Below, piece by piece: positions 9,201 to 21,910 of a DNA stretch of 64,000 bases. A model generated the notes under the pieces. The model saw only the letters and a program-made list of their open reading frames with translations, had not been told where the DNA came from and made no database searches. Numbering within the stretch: position 1 is the stretch's first letter; each line of letters begins with the position of its first letter. A program made the translations under genes and the position numbers. This DNA comes from Dermanyssus gallinae (Eukaryota; Arthropoda; Arachnida; Mesostigmata; Dermanyssidae), in the NCBI GenBank assembly GCA_003439945.1, contig QVRM01006041.1:1-64000 (forward strand). The letters run 5' to 3'.

Positions 9201-12200
9201 TGATCACTGATGGCAATGTCCGCTCCTGCGGCGGCGTCAGCAGCAGTAGCAGTGACAGCGTTTATTGCTCACTTAATGATTTATTCACCATCACCATCAT
9301 CATCATCAACAGCAGCAGCAGCAGCAACGGCAGCAACAACAACAGCACCACCGTGCTCATTTACATAGCTAATCGATGCGGCATAAGGCAGCAAATTATA
9401 CAGAGACGCAAGTGACACAAACAGACGCTCATAACATGCGCCGCGCGTCGATTTTGTGTGGGTGTGCGCTGGCGGACGCGCGCGCTCACGCACGATTGCT
9501 GCACGCCACAGCCGTCGCGTCGTACCAAGGCCGTTTTTACCAGATGACGTGGCCACGCTTCCTTCATGCGAGATCTTTACGGGAGTCTTTTGTCACCGTA
9601 GGGCTATTGCTGCTGCTGCCGCTGCTGCTGCGAGAACTCGTTAGCTTTATCTCGGTGGTGCTAGTTCTAGTGCTAAACTCACGAGCCAATCACGCCTCAA
9701 GGAACTCAAGCAAAGCTTAGCGGAAGGTCGGGAAGGTCGGAAGCGCAGGCGGCGTGTTCCCTTCCAGTTAGCTTTCTCCTGCTGCCGCTGCTGCTGCTTC
9801 GCTGAAAGGTCCGAACTATCACTGACGCTGACGCCGAGAGCAATGGCAACATCTGGCTTCGACAACTTACTACTGGTACTGACGCTGCTCCTGCATCTGT
9901 TAATACGTGACTGTTGCTGTTCGCCCGGAAAAGCGAGGCAAATCCGTTCGTTAGTTTGATCGTTCGCGGCAGCAACAGTAGCAGAATCTGAACGTGATTC
10001 GTAATGACACTTCCTGAACAATATGGTTCAGCTGCTTTAGCTGAGCATTCAGTGAAGACAGGTACACGGCCTCAGTCCCTCCGTACAGCTTCGGTGCCTC
10101 AGTCCCTCCGTCAAGCGACGCGATCGTCGAGACGAACTCATCGGCATCGCCATCGTCATGGTTCGGCAAGAAAGGCGGCTTCTTCCAGAATAGAGAGGAG
10201 AGAGAAAAAGAAACGACTACAATAACAACTACACTCGTGTCGATAAAGAGCACAACTTCAAGTCGACGAGGAAAGGGCTGATCTGCCGTGCCGGAGTCCG
10301 CCGGGTCGGGTAGGTGAGGTAGGCGAGCTGTTCATAATGTGTGGACGAACTCGATGGTTTTGCTCGACGATCTCTCGTTGCTTCGCTGATGACTTCGGTT
10401 TGGCTGGATGGCCGGTTTGCTCGGCATGGTATGGCCGTGTCGACTCACAGCAGTCGAATCGCCATTACAATGTTACCTTTGATGATGGTGACAAAGTCGA
10501 AGGCGACAACAACAACGATAACAACAACAACGACGACAACAATGACAACGGACTTCTTCTTTGTCTTTGTCATTTTGTTCCCCCGTTGATCGCGCTGTTG
10601 GTGATCACCTATTTGGTGTCTGCGCGAGCTGCACACGTCGCATTAGACGTCGTTGTGGGAAGTTTTCTGCATAAGATAGCAGCGACGACTTTCAACAGCA
10701 GTAGCACATCATACGTCAAATTAATCGCCTGCCCGCTCGCTATCTTTTCCTCTGTTGTGAAGTCGTTGCGACTACTCTCCTGACGTCTGGCGATCGTTTC
10801 TGCTGCCGCCGCTGCGGCTACCGTCTCTTCTCGTAAATACGGTCCGCAAGATCCGGCCGCCGGAAAGATAAACAGTCAAGATTCCATATCCCTTCGACGA
10901 ACGAGCTATACAGTCAACATAGGCTTATGTATTATTACGTGTACTATTATGACTATTATTAGGAGGGGGGGGGGGGTGGTAAGCTATGTGATGTCGTTGA
11001 CGTATAACAAGTGCACAATACGGCTCATTTGATTCGACTGCTTTGCATTCCTAGACTCGTTTTTTTTTCCAAATACTTTATGTGGACAGAGGCAGTAACT
11101 TCACTTACATTACTATATATATATATATTTATATATATATATATATATATATACGACTGGTTTAACTGAATTCATATTACCATTATCACTGTTAATATGT
11201 GATATTTATCAACGACGCATGTCCGTACCTAAAATTATTTCACATGTAACGCGCAGACTTCGGACGGCTTAAAAAATTCAGGCCGATATTGCACGTTTGC
11301 GCCTCATAACGGTGACACGACTGCACAACAAAGGCATAACAAACTAGGCATTCTGAAGACGCTCCAAAAGCAATGAAAAATTCCGACAATGACGGCGTAT
11401 TGTTACTGACTTTAGCCTAATTTGCAAATATCTAGAAAGATCGCCTCTAAACGGCCGGACATGTTGAGACATCTGGCGTTTTCTCAACAATCCTTACCGC
11501 AATTAGTCTGGCAGCACGGCCGGTTTTCGACTCTCAGCGATATGGTTTATCATATATTCTCAAAGATAGTTATTATGAGTACTGCATTAAAAACGCACGT
11601 GTCTTCATTGCAACTCAAAGATAGAGCATGTCGGCTATAAACAAAGCCGCTACTAAAGTTTCGCCATTAAGTCATCGACTGACAAGCAAGGCGACCGCCG
11701 CGGGGTCTGCTGTAACACCAGTGGTAACACCGCCGTTCTATTTTCCCCCAAATGTGAGTAACTACTGTTCCCACTACCCCCGGCTACCGATTACCCCCGC
11801 CACTGCCAGTACACACAACCGCAATGAACCGCAAGTGCGCTTCACTTCATCGATCAGCGCCACCTATCGGCAAGTTTGGCCCGAGTTTGAGAAACAACGC
11901 CCAGTCATCACTAAGATGAGTGGGCAACCTACGCACAATGAACAAAAACTTACGTTCCTTGTTCGAGTAGGAGCTATTGACGACGGCGTCACCGTTGCCG
12001 CTGCTGCTGCTGCCGCTACTGCTGTCATTCTAGTTGTTCCGCTCCCCCAACGGATAGATCCACCCCCCCAACGGATAGATCCACCCCCCGCTCCCCGCTC
12101 CCCGCCAGCGAACCCCCCGGGGAGAAATATTCCTCCACCATCGCCACCGCTAGCGGGCGTCGACGACCGAATGCTGCAAAAAGCAGTCTTCTCACTCCAG

Positions 12201-12440
12201 CATTAGCAGCAGCAGCCACAGTCGCGGCGCTGGCTGGCTGGCGCAAACGCATCTGTTCTAGCTAGCTAGACGCTAGCATTGAACGTAGATCGGTCATAGA
12301 TCGTTCGTAGATGCGTTTTTTTTTGTTGTTGCTTGAATAAAAAGAGAAACCATCAGCTGCTGAAAACAGCTGCAACAGAGACAGACCCATTCTACGAGTA
12401 CGAAAATACGCCCTTAGGGCAAGTTACCTGTTTGCTCTAG
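9201..12440. other. GC-richer region, no gene recognised
   Basis: Contains CAG/CAA-rich stretches (9286-9350, 10500-10550), short AT repeats (11113-11152) and a 20-base direct duplication near 12047-12087. A 192-codon frame at 11628-12206 starts with ATG, but its Pro/Ala-rich translation has no known domain and half of it is low complexity. Open frames at 9376-9720 and 10337-10783 also lack domains. Parts could be untranslated or regulatory DNA of an unseen gene. Confidence 0.4.
11450..11570 (-). pseudogene. Possible Tc1-type HTH relic, copy 1
   Basis: On the minus strand a frame reads RAARLIAVRIVEKTPDVST, resembling the first helix-turn-helix of Tc1-type transposases. The DNA shares blocks (TGTTGAGAyATCT, CAATCCTT, ATGGTTTATC) with 55374-55470, so it is a dispersed repeat whichever protein it came from. 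Confidence 0.3.
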
Positions 12441-12454
12441 TTAGCCGAGCAAGT

Positions 12455-12740
12455 TGTTGTTGGTATTGCTGCCGGCCAGAGTGGCTGCTGTCGTGATTGT
12501 CACAGTTGTTGTTGTTGTTGTTGCTGTAATTGTCACAGTTGTTGTTGTTGTTGTCGTCGTTGTTGTCATTTTTTTATTGTTATCACAGTTGTTGTTGCTG
12601 TTGCTTTTGTTATTGTTGTTGTCGCAGTTGTTGTTGTCGTCGTCGTTGTTGTTGTCACAGTTGTTTTTGTTGTTGTTGTTGTCGTCGTCGTTGCTATTTT
12701 TACTGCTGTCATAGTTGTTATTGTTTTTGCTGTTGCTATT
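12455..12740. repeat. (TTG)n compound repeat
   Basis: GTT/TTG triplets with interspersed CAG-complement and GTC units. It is the opposite orientation to the tract at 8855-9200. Confidence 0.95.
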
Positions 12741-13023
12741 ATTGTCCCTGTTCGTCCTGAAATAGGCGTTGTGACATGGAATCGCCAGATCGACAGGTGA
12801 CACACACGGTAGCACTTAGCAAACGAACAAATACAACAAGGAAAGTTGATGACTCAACTTAGCGACACTGATTGGCGTCTCTCTGGTGCCACTCTGAGGA
12901 CTGGTAGACGCAATAAAGCCAGCAAGGCCACCAATGTCGTAAGCTTTAAAAATGGTTATTTCAAAAAGCTTTAGAGATTTATCCAAAATACTTAGTGTTT
13001 TGGATAAATCGAATCAAATTTCA

Positions 13024-13073
<50 letters not shown>

Positions 13074-13632
13074 TTTTTCATTTTTTTTATTACAGTATAT
13101 GTACTTTACATTCTATTAAGAATATAAATGGAACAGCAATTGTCTCCCGAACATATAGTATATAAATATATGTTTGTGTCTAAACATGACTAGTTATTTA
13201 AATATTTTACATTTTGATCTATGCCATCGCATCAGCTTCAGGTAAACTGCCGTGAAGCTGCCGTGAGTGATGATACGAATGATGACGATGCGAATCGGGT
13301 GGAGGCAAGGCTAAATGTGCGACTCAAAACAACGTGTGGCGTCATTAAATCACGACTTCCTACTTCACTGAGTCTTCAAAAACTCTTGTTTTTGTTTTAA
13401 CTATACTATTTGATTCAATGTGTTCTGGATATTTATTTTCAATGGCGGGCTGTTTATTTAGAGAGGTTATTATTTTGTGTACGGTGGCCGCACGCCATAT
13501 TTCTTAACTAGAATTTTAAAAATGTTAATTGTATTTGTGTATATATTTAACCATTTATTCAATGTAAACACTCATCAACGGTGGGAACATGACAATTGGG
13601 GCCCTGCAAACGTGACTGCATAACATGACAAT

Positions 13633-13669
<37 letters not shown>

Positions 13670-14397
13670 CTACCGTGCTAAACTTCCATATATTCGGCTA
13701 AAACACGTTATTTGTACAAGCGGCTTACTAAATGTGCTAAAAATTCAAGATTATGGGCAAGTCAGTGTTATGACCGGTGTACTCTAGAATCGTCTGTAAA
13801 TGTTTTCTTACATCCAGAGCGATATCCCTAAAAACTTTTCAAACGAGCCCATAAGGCCTTTGTTGTATGACTATTTTGCGCCTGCGTTTTATATTTCCAG
13901 CACTCCGCTGTGCCTGTACCACTAACCAATTTACGTTATTCGTTTGTAATATACGCTTTGTGCTTGTTCAAGTGCAAACTCACTTCTATGCCATTTTTAA
14001 ATTGTCAGTGTTATTTCAGCGTACGCACGGTGTTTAAGTAGCTAGACACGTCTAGACACTGTTTAGACGTGACGATATTACTTAAGGTGGTTGTGAAATG
14101 TCGAGTTACCGACAATGCTCCTTCTAGTTGATTGCTTTAATGAATCAGATGATGATGATGATGATGATGGTAGTAAAGAGTTAGCGTGCGTGTGACATAC
14201 CTGGTACGTTTACAGGCACTACACAATGTGTAAAAAAAATGTCGACTATAACACAATGTAGCATCGGCAATACCAATTATATGTATATGCACGATGTATA
14301 TAGATTGCAGGCACTAATACGAATACCAACGACGGTATTGTCTATGACAAAGAAAACGACGACGACGACATAACAACACTGAAAAACTAGCAATATT
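12741..14397. other. No gene seen; two (AT)n tracts
   Basis: AT-rich DNA with (AT)n at 13027-13066 and 13636-13668 and a short GAT repeat at 14148-14168. No coding motif in any frame. Confidence 0.5.
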
Positions 14398-14632
14398 ATT
14401 AACAACGGCAGCAACAAGAACAACCACAACAACAATTGCAACAACAACACCAATTAAAACAACAACAACAACAAAAACAACAACAACAGCAGCAGCAGAA
14501 GCAACAACAACAGCAGCAGAAGCACCAACATCAACAACAACAACAAGAGTAACAACAACAACAAGAACAACAACAACTACAACAACCACTGCAACAACAA
14601 CAACAACAACCACCACTGCAACGACTGCACCT
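14398..14632. repeat. (CAA)n compound repeat
   Basis: CAA/CAG-rich tract. It is inverted relative to the TTG tract starting at 15145, so the two could pair across about 500 bases. Confidence 0.95.
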
Positions 14633-15144
14633 ATGACAGTAGTGACGACGATGACAAACGCTTCGGCATACGCTTTGTCGTTGCCACTACCTACCTACCT
14701 ACCTACTTCTGCGTACGAACAGTGCGTGCGTGCGTGCAGTGTTCGGCGTAAAAGTTGTGTGGTAACAGTTTTCGGCGAAATGTTACTGGGCTGGCTGGGT
14801 CACGCGGGCAAAAACCGCCAGGCACGGTTATGGTATTGCCGATTGTCGACGATGCGGCGGCGGCGGCTGTTCGCTGACCGCTACGGCGAAGAGACCGCTC
14901 TGTGGCTGACCGAACGGCCGGCCGATCAACCGACGGTCAGATAGACGGGCTAGCGGGCGTATCCAGCAGCAGCAGCAGCAACAGCACCAGCAATCGTCAC
15001 TTCTGCTGCTCTGCTGCTAAGATCTTCAGTGGCGTTTTCAGAGCTTCCAGAGCTAGTTGGCAACTTTGCTGTCGATATTCGCCTCGCTGCGACTGCGACT
15101 ATCGTCTCACTTGTTTCTTCTACTATTACTGCTCGTATGGAATC
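14633..15144. other. Spacer between inverted CAA and TTG tracts
   Basis: GC-rich, with a run of (CTAC) near 14690-14706 and (GTGC) near 14721-14738. An open frame at 14633-14944 has no recognisable domain. Confidence 0.4.
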
Positions 15145-15650
15145 TTTGGTTGTTGTTGTAGATGGTGTAGTTGTTGTTGTTGTTGTTGTAGTTTTTAACC
15201 TTATTGTTATTATTGTTGTTGTTGTAGATGGTGTAGTTGTTGTTGTAGATGGTGTAGTTGTTGCTGTAGATGGTGTAGTTGTTGTTGTTGTAGATGGTGT
15301 AGTTGTTGTTGTAGATGTTGTAGTTTTTAACCCTATTGTTATTGTTGTTGTTAACGTTATTGTTGTTGTTAACGCTACTGTTGTTGCTAACGCTACTGTT
15401 GTTGTTAGCGTTACTGTTGTTGTTAACGCTATTGTTGTTGTTAACGTTATTGTTGTTGTTGTTGTTGTTGGCTTCATTGTTGCTGTCGTTATTGGTTTCA
15501 TCATTGTTGTTGTTGTTGTTGTTGTAGACGTTGTAGTTGTTAATGCTATTGTTGTTGTTGGCTTCATTGTTGCTGTTGTTATTGGTTTCATCATTGTTGT
15601 GTTTATTGGTTTCGTCATTGTTGTTGTTGTTGTTGCGGATGCTTTGCGCT
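15145..15650. repeat. TTG-based higher-order tandem repeats
   Basis: Within a TTG background there are repeated longer units. Several copies of a roughly 24-base unit containing GTAGATGGTGTAG lie at 15155-15320. Five or so 18-base units containing GTTAACGCTA-type cores lie at 15340-15460, and units containing GGCTTCATTGTTGCTG lie at 15468-15590. The long open frame through it is a by-product of triplet periodicity. Confidence 0.9.
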
Positions 15651-16061
15651 ATTGTTATCGTCGCGGCCGTTGTTGCTGTGCCATCCGCGTCATCATCGTT
15701 ATCATCCGACTACTACCGTGCCACTTACTTTTTGGTGGTGGTGGTGTTGTTGTTGTTTTTGTCGTTGTCGACGTTGTCTTCGGTTCTTCCTAAGACAGGG
15801 TTCACTTCTGCGGTGGTTGGTGCTGCTGTCTTTGTCACTGACTACCTGAAGTCAATGTTGCTGTTGTTACGGTAATCCAGGAAGTTCGTAAGCATGATGA
15901 GACGGTGGGCTTTGCTTTCCTTGGATTCCTTCTTCATCTTGTCACCCGTTTTGCTCCTTCCGGTCTGGCCAGCTTTTGGTCCCGTCAGACCGCTCGTCCC
16001 TTACGTTCTTATAGTACGCGATCGTCAGCTGTGCCAACTTGCATGCCCGGTCGTCGTCATT

Positions 16062-16077
16062 GTCGTCGTCGTCGTCG

Positions 16078-16157
<80 letters not shown>
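16062..16157. repeat. (TTG)n microsatellite
   Basis: Nearly pure TTG repeat, about 30 units, preceded by TCG units. Confidence 0.95.
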
Positions 16158-16376
16158 GCTGCTTCTATTGTAATTGTAATTATAGTTGAAGCTGACGTTA
16201 GCGCGGTTATTGCATGATAAGTGCTGTTGGCATTGGTGTTGCTGGAGCTGTTTTTGTTGTTGTCAGTATCGTTGCATTTTAGGCATTTTATTGTGGCGGT
16301 TGTATGTGTTGTTTTCGTTGTTAGTCTGCCTTATTCTCATCTTGTCTCTCTTTGCTATTCTGACGTTATGATGAAA

Positions 16377-16379
<3 letters not shown>

Positions 16380-16434
<55 letters not shown>
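16380..16434. repeat. (AT)n microsatellite
   Basis: About 27 AT units. Confidence 0.95.
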
Positions 16435-16438
<4 letters not shown>

Positions 16439-16705
16439 CTCAGCTATACACTCAATGCCGCGTAGATGCGTCTTTTGCGTTAGCCTCAGTGACCGGTCGT
16501 TAGTGCACTAGCTGTATACAGATTTGATAAGCCAACATTTTTTGAACGAGCGGATTTGTTTGAGAAGTAAGTCGTCTAGCAAGGAATTTAATGCAATAGA
16601 ATTGGGGAACAAATGAAGGCATATAAAATAGTTGTTTAGTACTCCTGCCCACGAATATCGCCAGCCCATCATCGTTATGCAGAGTGACCCAACCTAAAGA
16701 AACGA

Positions 16706-16780
<75 letters not shown>

Positions 16781-16802
16781 TTTTTTATTATTATTATTAT
16801 TT
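16706..16802. repeat. (ATT)n microsatellite
   Basis: TTA/ATT triplet repeat with one interruption of T-run near 16777-16786. Confidence 0.95.
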
Positions 16803-18331
16803 GTAATACTATACTGTTGAGTTTACCAATTGCATAATTTGTATGTTGCTCTCATGCTCTATATTATATATATATACATCGAATGCTAGAGAAAATGTTG
16901 TATCTTGGAAATACAACAACGCCCGCGGAACTTTGCGGGGTAAAATTGCGCAAATTCTTGAAACTGATCATAGGAATGTTATGAAAACATTTCACAGCCT
17001 TTAAATATATGAAAAATTTATAAATAAAACCTTCACACAAAACGACGCCAAAAGCTTTATTAACGCACAGCATTTTTAACTTCCGGAAGCTTTGCAAACA
17101 GACAATCCTTTTCTGATAGCAGATGCCATTAAATAGGCAGAGCTGACCTAGGCGTACTTATAAGCAGCAGAGGTATATAGGATTTAAACAAAAAACGTAA
17201 ACGTAGATAGTTCCAAAAATAACAAATATGTATAATATTAAAGTAAGGACAATCAATAATTCTAATCGCTAAGAAACTTTCTAGCAAAGTTATTTACCAA
17301 GCATTGAGAAAAGGAGCAATTTCTCGCCTTCGCCAGAGCATTTTGCACACATCCGATATATATATATATATATATATGTTTATAAAGTTCGTAAGTATTT
17401 GTTTAGATTAATGACGTAGGGTAACCAATAGGACCGCCATATAAGTAACCTGACGTAAACTAGCATTGGATTTTAGCTTTTGAGGCGTTCATAAAGAGCA
17501 CGGAAGTTTTTTTGCTCACTGTTCACTACATTATCACTTGTCCACTGCCATCTTTGTTTATGGAGCAGCTATGCACAAAAGCTTTGCTATTATAGCTCAA
17601 CTTCCTGTAACCTCGAATGCCACATCTTGCCTTTGGTCGAATCGCGATAGTTAAGAATGCAGCCACCTTGAGCCACCTAATTAGTCGATAGGTAGGTCTA
17701 GCTAGGTATATGCGCCTAGATCGGCTATAGCCACTTGTCTATTGTGTAGGACGCGCAGCAAATGCCAACAATTTACAAATTATTGCATCGTCTGTTGTGT
17801 GACTGCCGTAAGGGTCGTTATGCAATGCAATGAAAAACCACTAACCAATCCGTTATCAGCCCGCATGCGTAGTGAATCTTTACACTGGCAGCTTGATTCC
17901 GTACTGATCTTCCCGTCGTCCGTAAGGCTGTAATAAAAGCATGGTGTATTGCTGCCTCGCCTATGTTGCCTATTGATTCGAAAGCCACAAACGGCAACAC
18001 TAACATTGCAATTTCCTTCTGCGTAAGCGTCGGCAAAGCGCACATGTAACGGGTTGAAGATCGGTGGCTCTCCCCAATAAGGCGATGCCGAGAAATGAGA
18101 ATATTACAATCATCACGTGATGAATAGGCGTTTTTCTCTTAAATTCCGGTCCATGCTAATTTTGATTAGAACAACAAATGTGTAGGCGGATCCGGACATG
18201 TTGCCACTTGAGCCGCGGCGAAGGTAAAAACCCCAGCTCGTGGTATCATTGCACGCTCAGAGACGTAAGGCCCAGCCCTTCAAGTCGAAAAAAGCCAAGC
18301 CTACCGGGTCAATAAACAATAGGTCTGATAA
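16803..18331. other. No gene seen
   Basis: AT-rich DNA with one (AT)n at 17356-17378. Short open frames have no domain signature. Confidence 0.5.
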
Positions 18332-18533
18332 TTTTTTTTTTTTAGATTTCCCGTAAGGCAATTGCCCGTGTACGGATTTTTCATGTCATGGCTAAGTTTA
18401 CTCCACTCCGGCATTTACCTTGTCTAAATTGGAAACCATGCAAACCAATTTAAGAGTGGCCGGTCTGGGTCTCGAACCCAGTCCTCCCGAATGCAAGGCA
18501 AAGGCTTTGCCACTAAGCCACCTTGCTCGGTTT
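18332..18533 (-). mobile_element. tRNA-derived SINE, family 1, copy B (longest)
   Basis: On the minus strand: GAGCAAGGTGGCTTAGTGGC (A box), GGTTCGAGACC (B box), body containing AATGCCGGAGTG, a distal segment ending GCCTTACGGGAAATC, then a 12-base poly(A) (T-run at 18332-18343). This 202-bp copy defines the family's full length. A and C match its head and body. Confidence 0.85.
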
Positions 18534-19554
18534 ACTTGTTGCACGTATGGACTAAAGAAAAGCTGGCTTCATAACATAATTATCTTGAGATATAGTCTAG
18601 ACATATTTTGAGTACAAGACTAAAGAAAAACCTACTACTAATCATGATGTAGGTTTTATGACATCTAAATCTGTGTGCACATTAGATGGTCGTATAATAA
18701 TTGTAAATTGATACGTATCCTGTAGTTTAAAACATTCATTTCTCGAACGGCTTCTCCACTTTGGAGTTTCATAGCTTTGATAGGCGATAACTAATAGGCC
18801 TGTTAATCTGGATCACCAATCGGGCGCATGGACCATATATTCTTAGAAAAACTGGCATCATAACACAATTGCTTGAAATATTAGGTGGACAAAGAGTCAT
18901 CTCTCTCGAGTACAGGACTATGAAAAAACACTATATAAATATAATACTTTTTAATGGGTGAGAGTCCCTCACTAGGTGTTGCTAAGTGCCAACACCGACC
19001 GTGCATTATGCATTTTCCAAACCTCCCATATAAAAAAAAAGTTGCGGATCTGTTGAAAAACGCTTAAAAAACTGCAAATACAAGAGGGCTGTGATCGTCT
19101 TCCTAGTGGTATCCGGATATTTGCTGAAAGCACTCCTGCTTGCATACGCAGTCTAAACCGAGTTTTCATGTCGAAAGAAAACGGGCTCGTATAGTAACTT
19201 TTTAATCTTCAGGGATCACCTGAAATCCTTTAAAAGTTTTTACCATGCGATTGTGGTAAAGTTGGGGCAGCGGCAGCCATATTTTTCATTGCGCAGAAAT
19301 TATATTTGCATACTGTATGGTTAATGTTTGCTGTTGTTCAACTATGGCCAGCCCGGTTTGTGTCTCCACTTATTGTAGTTGCTATTCTACTTTTGGTTTA
19401 GGGAGGATTACCGCCAGAACGCCGTAACGAATCGCATTTCTGCATTTATAGTAATTGTCAGCGGAGTTCAATGTTTATTTTCATCATATTGGAGAGAAAC
19501 ACGAATTTCCAACTTTTAAAATCGAACGTATAAAAAATTAACGTCTCAATAGGT
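18534..19554. other. No gene seen
   Basis: AT-rich DNA without recognisable coding or repeat structure. Confidence 0.5.
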
Positions 19555-19775
19555 GATATTCAGCAGTCCGACGGTACGATGGCCGGTAAGTACGGTGAAT
19601 GTGCGGCAAAATTTCCAATTCGAAGCTTGCTATCTTGCGGAGGCTGGGTGAACTCACAAAGACTCGGTCTAGCCGACCACAGTAGACAGACAGTCGTGTC
19701 TATCGTTTGGCCACTAGAAAGAAATTCGTGATAGACGATGCTATTCCTATCCCACACAACATCGAGCAAAACCTT
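19555..19775 (-). pseudogene. Mariner transposase relic
   Basis: The minus-strand frame reads VVWDRNSIVYHEFLSSGQTI and ends FAAHSPYLPAIVPSDC. These match two mariner blocks: the segment around the second catalytic Asp region (WD..G.v.yE.L..gqTi) and the PHPPYSPDLAPSD block carrying the third acidic residue. The DNA between them is mostly deleted, and the WD-to-YSPDL spacing is far too short. It is non-functional. Confidence 0.65.
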
Positions 19776-21171
19776 GCATGACTAGACTGGTCCCTCTGGC
19801 GTCTTCCGGAAGGTGGGAAGGGGGGTCGGCCTGAGACGTACCAGGACCTTTTACGTTTCACATATCGTAGAAGACCCATTTCAGATCATTTCCACAGCAG
19901 TAAGGCTTTTTGGACTCGTATAAAATTGCCGCCCGTAGCGGGACGATTTACTTTCGTTTTCGACACTATTCGTAAGCAAAAACAACGAATTATATCGCGT
20001 CGCGAAGATTCTGCAGTCTTGTGCGCTTACAATGTAAACGCAAATGATTTGTCAGAGGCGTGGCGGGCATTTAAAATACATGTAATATTCAACCAACGTA
20101 ATATATCTCATATAATTGGTATAGACATTAATTTTCCTCCTGTCAGCTCAAAACCTGGTAATTTTCACCGCAAAAACCGTTCTGTATTAGTCTTGCCAGT
20201 TGTCTCTATTAAGCGAGTCCGTTTTAAGAAAGCCGCCCGCCACAGAGATTAGCTGAGTGGTTTAGCCATTACCTTACAGTTGGAAGATATGGCTTAAGAT
20301 ACAAGATTGGTTATATTTATATATACAGATTAGTTTTCGTGACTTTCGATTTATAATAAGATTGTTGAACAACTTATATTTAAAAAATACGGGTATTACA
20401 GATCTCTCAATAAAAATATGTCCTTTATTGCCTTCCCCTATTAGTAATATCCACGTTTCAACGTACTTGGTACCTTATGCGGTGTGCTCGCTTAGCAAAA
20501 CAGGAAGACACTAAAGCGTTCTAAAGGACGATCAGCTTTTGTTTAGATTTACTCACCTGATGCTCTGAGACATCAGCGCTGCTTATTGTTTGAGTATTAC
20601 AGTTGAAGTCATTCGAAAGGCTTCTAATAAAAAAACGGGCAACTGAACAGGGCTTTTGTTCGCGCAATACCTGGTACGGAAATAAACCGTGGTAACGTGT
20701 AACGCGCAAGATCGTGCGGTTTACTCTCCATTATTAAAATTACAAAAAAATGTATATATATATATATACATACATAAAAATAACCCATGAGGCAAATATA
20801 TCCACTCAAATATGAACGCAGATTAAGTAAGTTCATCCTTTAGTATATGATTGCTAAGATTGTTAAAGCAGAGCATCCGATCAGGGAAAGTTTCACGGTC
20901 GATTTTAACTCTACCAAGCCTTGCACACTTGAGGTTTGGGTGGAGGCTACATTCACTCAAACTTAGTCGACCTTAAAAAACTTCCTTATGTACGAAGTAA
21001 CGGCGTAATTTACAACGAATTGTGACCGACTCGTAAACTAGGCGTTCGTCTTAAACCGTACGCTTTTTAGAATTTAAATTAAAGCATTTTTCAGCAAGCC
21101 GGAACCAAAAAAGTGAAAACTAGTGTTATACCCGTTCGGAAACGAAAAAAGCAGTACGTTTAGAGATCAAG

Positions 21172-21173
<2 letters not shown>
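19776..21173. other. No gene recognised; one unassigned open frame
   Basis: An open frame at 19926-20252 (plus, about 108 codons) has ordinary amino-acid composition (contains DTIRKQKQRIISRRED) but starts without ATG and matches no family I know. It could be a fragment of an unidentified element. The rest shows nothing. Confidence 0.3.
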
Positions 21174-21204
<31 letters not shown>

Positions 21205-21233
21205 TTTCGAGATCAAGCATATATATATATATA
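21174..21233. repeat. Duplicated gagatcaagc + (AT)n
   Basis: The word gagatcaagc followed by an AT repeat occurs twice in tandem (from 21164 and from 21209), indicating a local duplication. Confidence 0.8.
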
Positions 21234-21440
21234 TAAACCCTAGGCGCCGGTCAGATGACCAATTAGTGAAGTGTATGAATACAAGAAAGTCCAATGTGAT
21301 ACAAAATCCCGTGCCGAACACTGAGGTAACATCGAGTCGGCTCAATCTCATACGGCGTCCTGGCGCTCCAAAGGCTTTAGAAAGCCGCACCAAGCCTTGA
21401 CATTACATCTGCTCAAATCAAGTTAAGAATCTTAAGTGAT

Positions 21441-21760
21441 TCACGCGGCCCTCGCCAAAGCTACGACTCGATAAACTGGGTTGCCGAGCGGAAATGCTGG
21501 ACCTCTATCGGATAGGTGGCAAAAATGGGAAGACTCTCCCGTAGCAAGAAACTCGCTGTATGAAAGAGCTCTAAAAGCTCTATCTGAACACAGGGAGGTT
21601 AGAAATGATTTGAGATCATGGGAGAAGACAATGGGCACTGTTTGGGAGTGCAGTGCTTTCTGGAGCAAAGGTGCAGTTCTAAGTTGCTTGATACACCAAT
21701 CCGCAGTGCAGCACAGGGTCCCGGGTTTCATCGCGCAATCTCTGCAGCGAAAGCTGGCAG
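21441..21760 (+). other. Unassigned open frame region
   Basis: About 94 codons stay open on the plus strand (contains LSDRWQKWEDSPVARNSLYE) with normal composition but no known domain. It ends inside the palindrome at 21761-21810. I cannot say whether it is a gene, a relic or chance. Confidence 0.25.
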
Positions 21761-21810
21761 TATGAATTAACCCACTTCAACAATCACTTGTTGAAGTGGG
21801 TTAATTCATA
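21761..21810. repeat. Perfect 23-bp palindrome, 4-base loop
   Basis: Bases 21761-21783 are exactly the reverse complement of 21788-21810, with loop tcac. This would extrude as a near-perfect cruciform or fold as a 23-bp RNA hairpin. Confidence 0.95.
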
Positions 21811-21895
21811 GAAGAAGTTCATGGAAGATTACTTGTAATTTAGCATCGTCATATGTTTGTACGTAGAAATGAAGAAGAGTACGAGGATGGGGAAC

Positions 21896-21910
21896 TAGAT
21901 GTCCTCGCAG
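21896..21910 (+). repeat. Target duplication of SINE family 2 copy D, left
   Basis: tagatgtcctcgcag here matches tagatgttttcgcag at 22092-22106 with two differences. Confidence 0.7.

Noticed and set aside
8740..9216. Long poly-Thr, poly-Val, poly-Leu and poly-Cys open frames
   Set aside because: They arise from CAA-type triplet repeats that stay open in several frames on both strands. The same applies to 12441-12815, 14314-14616, 14950-15793, 15905-16217 and 42480-42788.
11628..12206. 192-codon frame as a host gene
   Set aside because: It starts with ATG, but the translation is Pro/Ala-rich low complexity without a domain, and a tandem duplication lies within it. Not enough to call a gene.
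20240..20310. tRNA-like sequence (TTAGCTGAGTGGTTTAGCC)
   Set aside because: An A-box-like word is present but there is no convincing B box or stem pairing.
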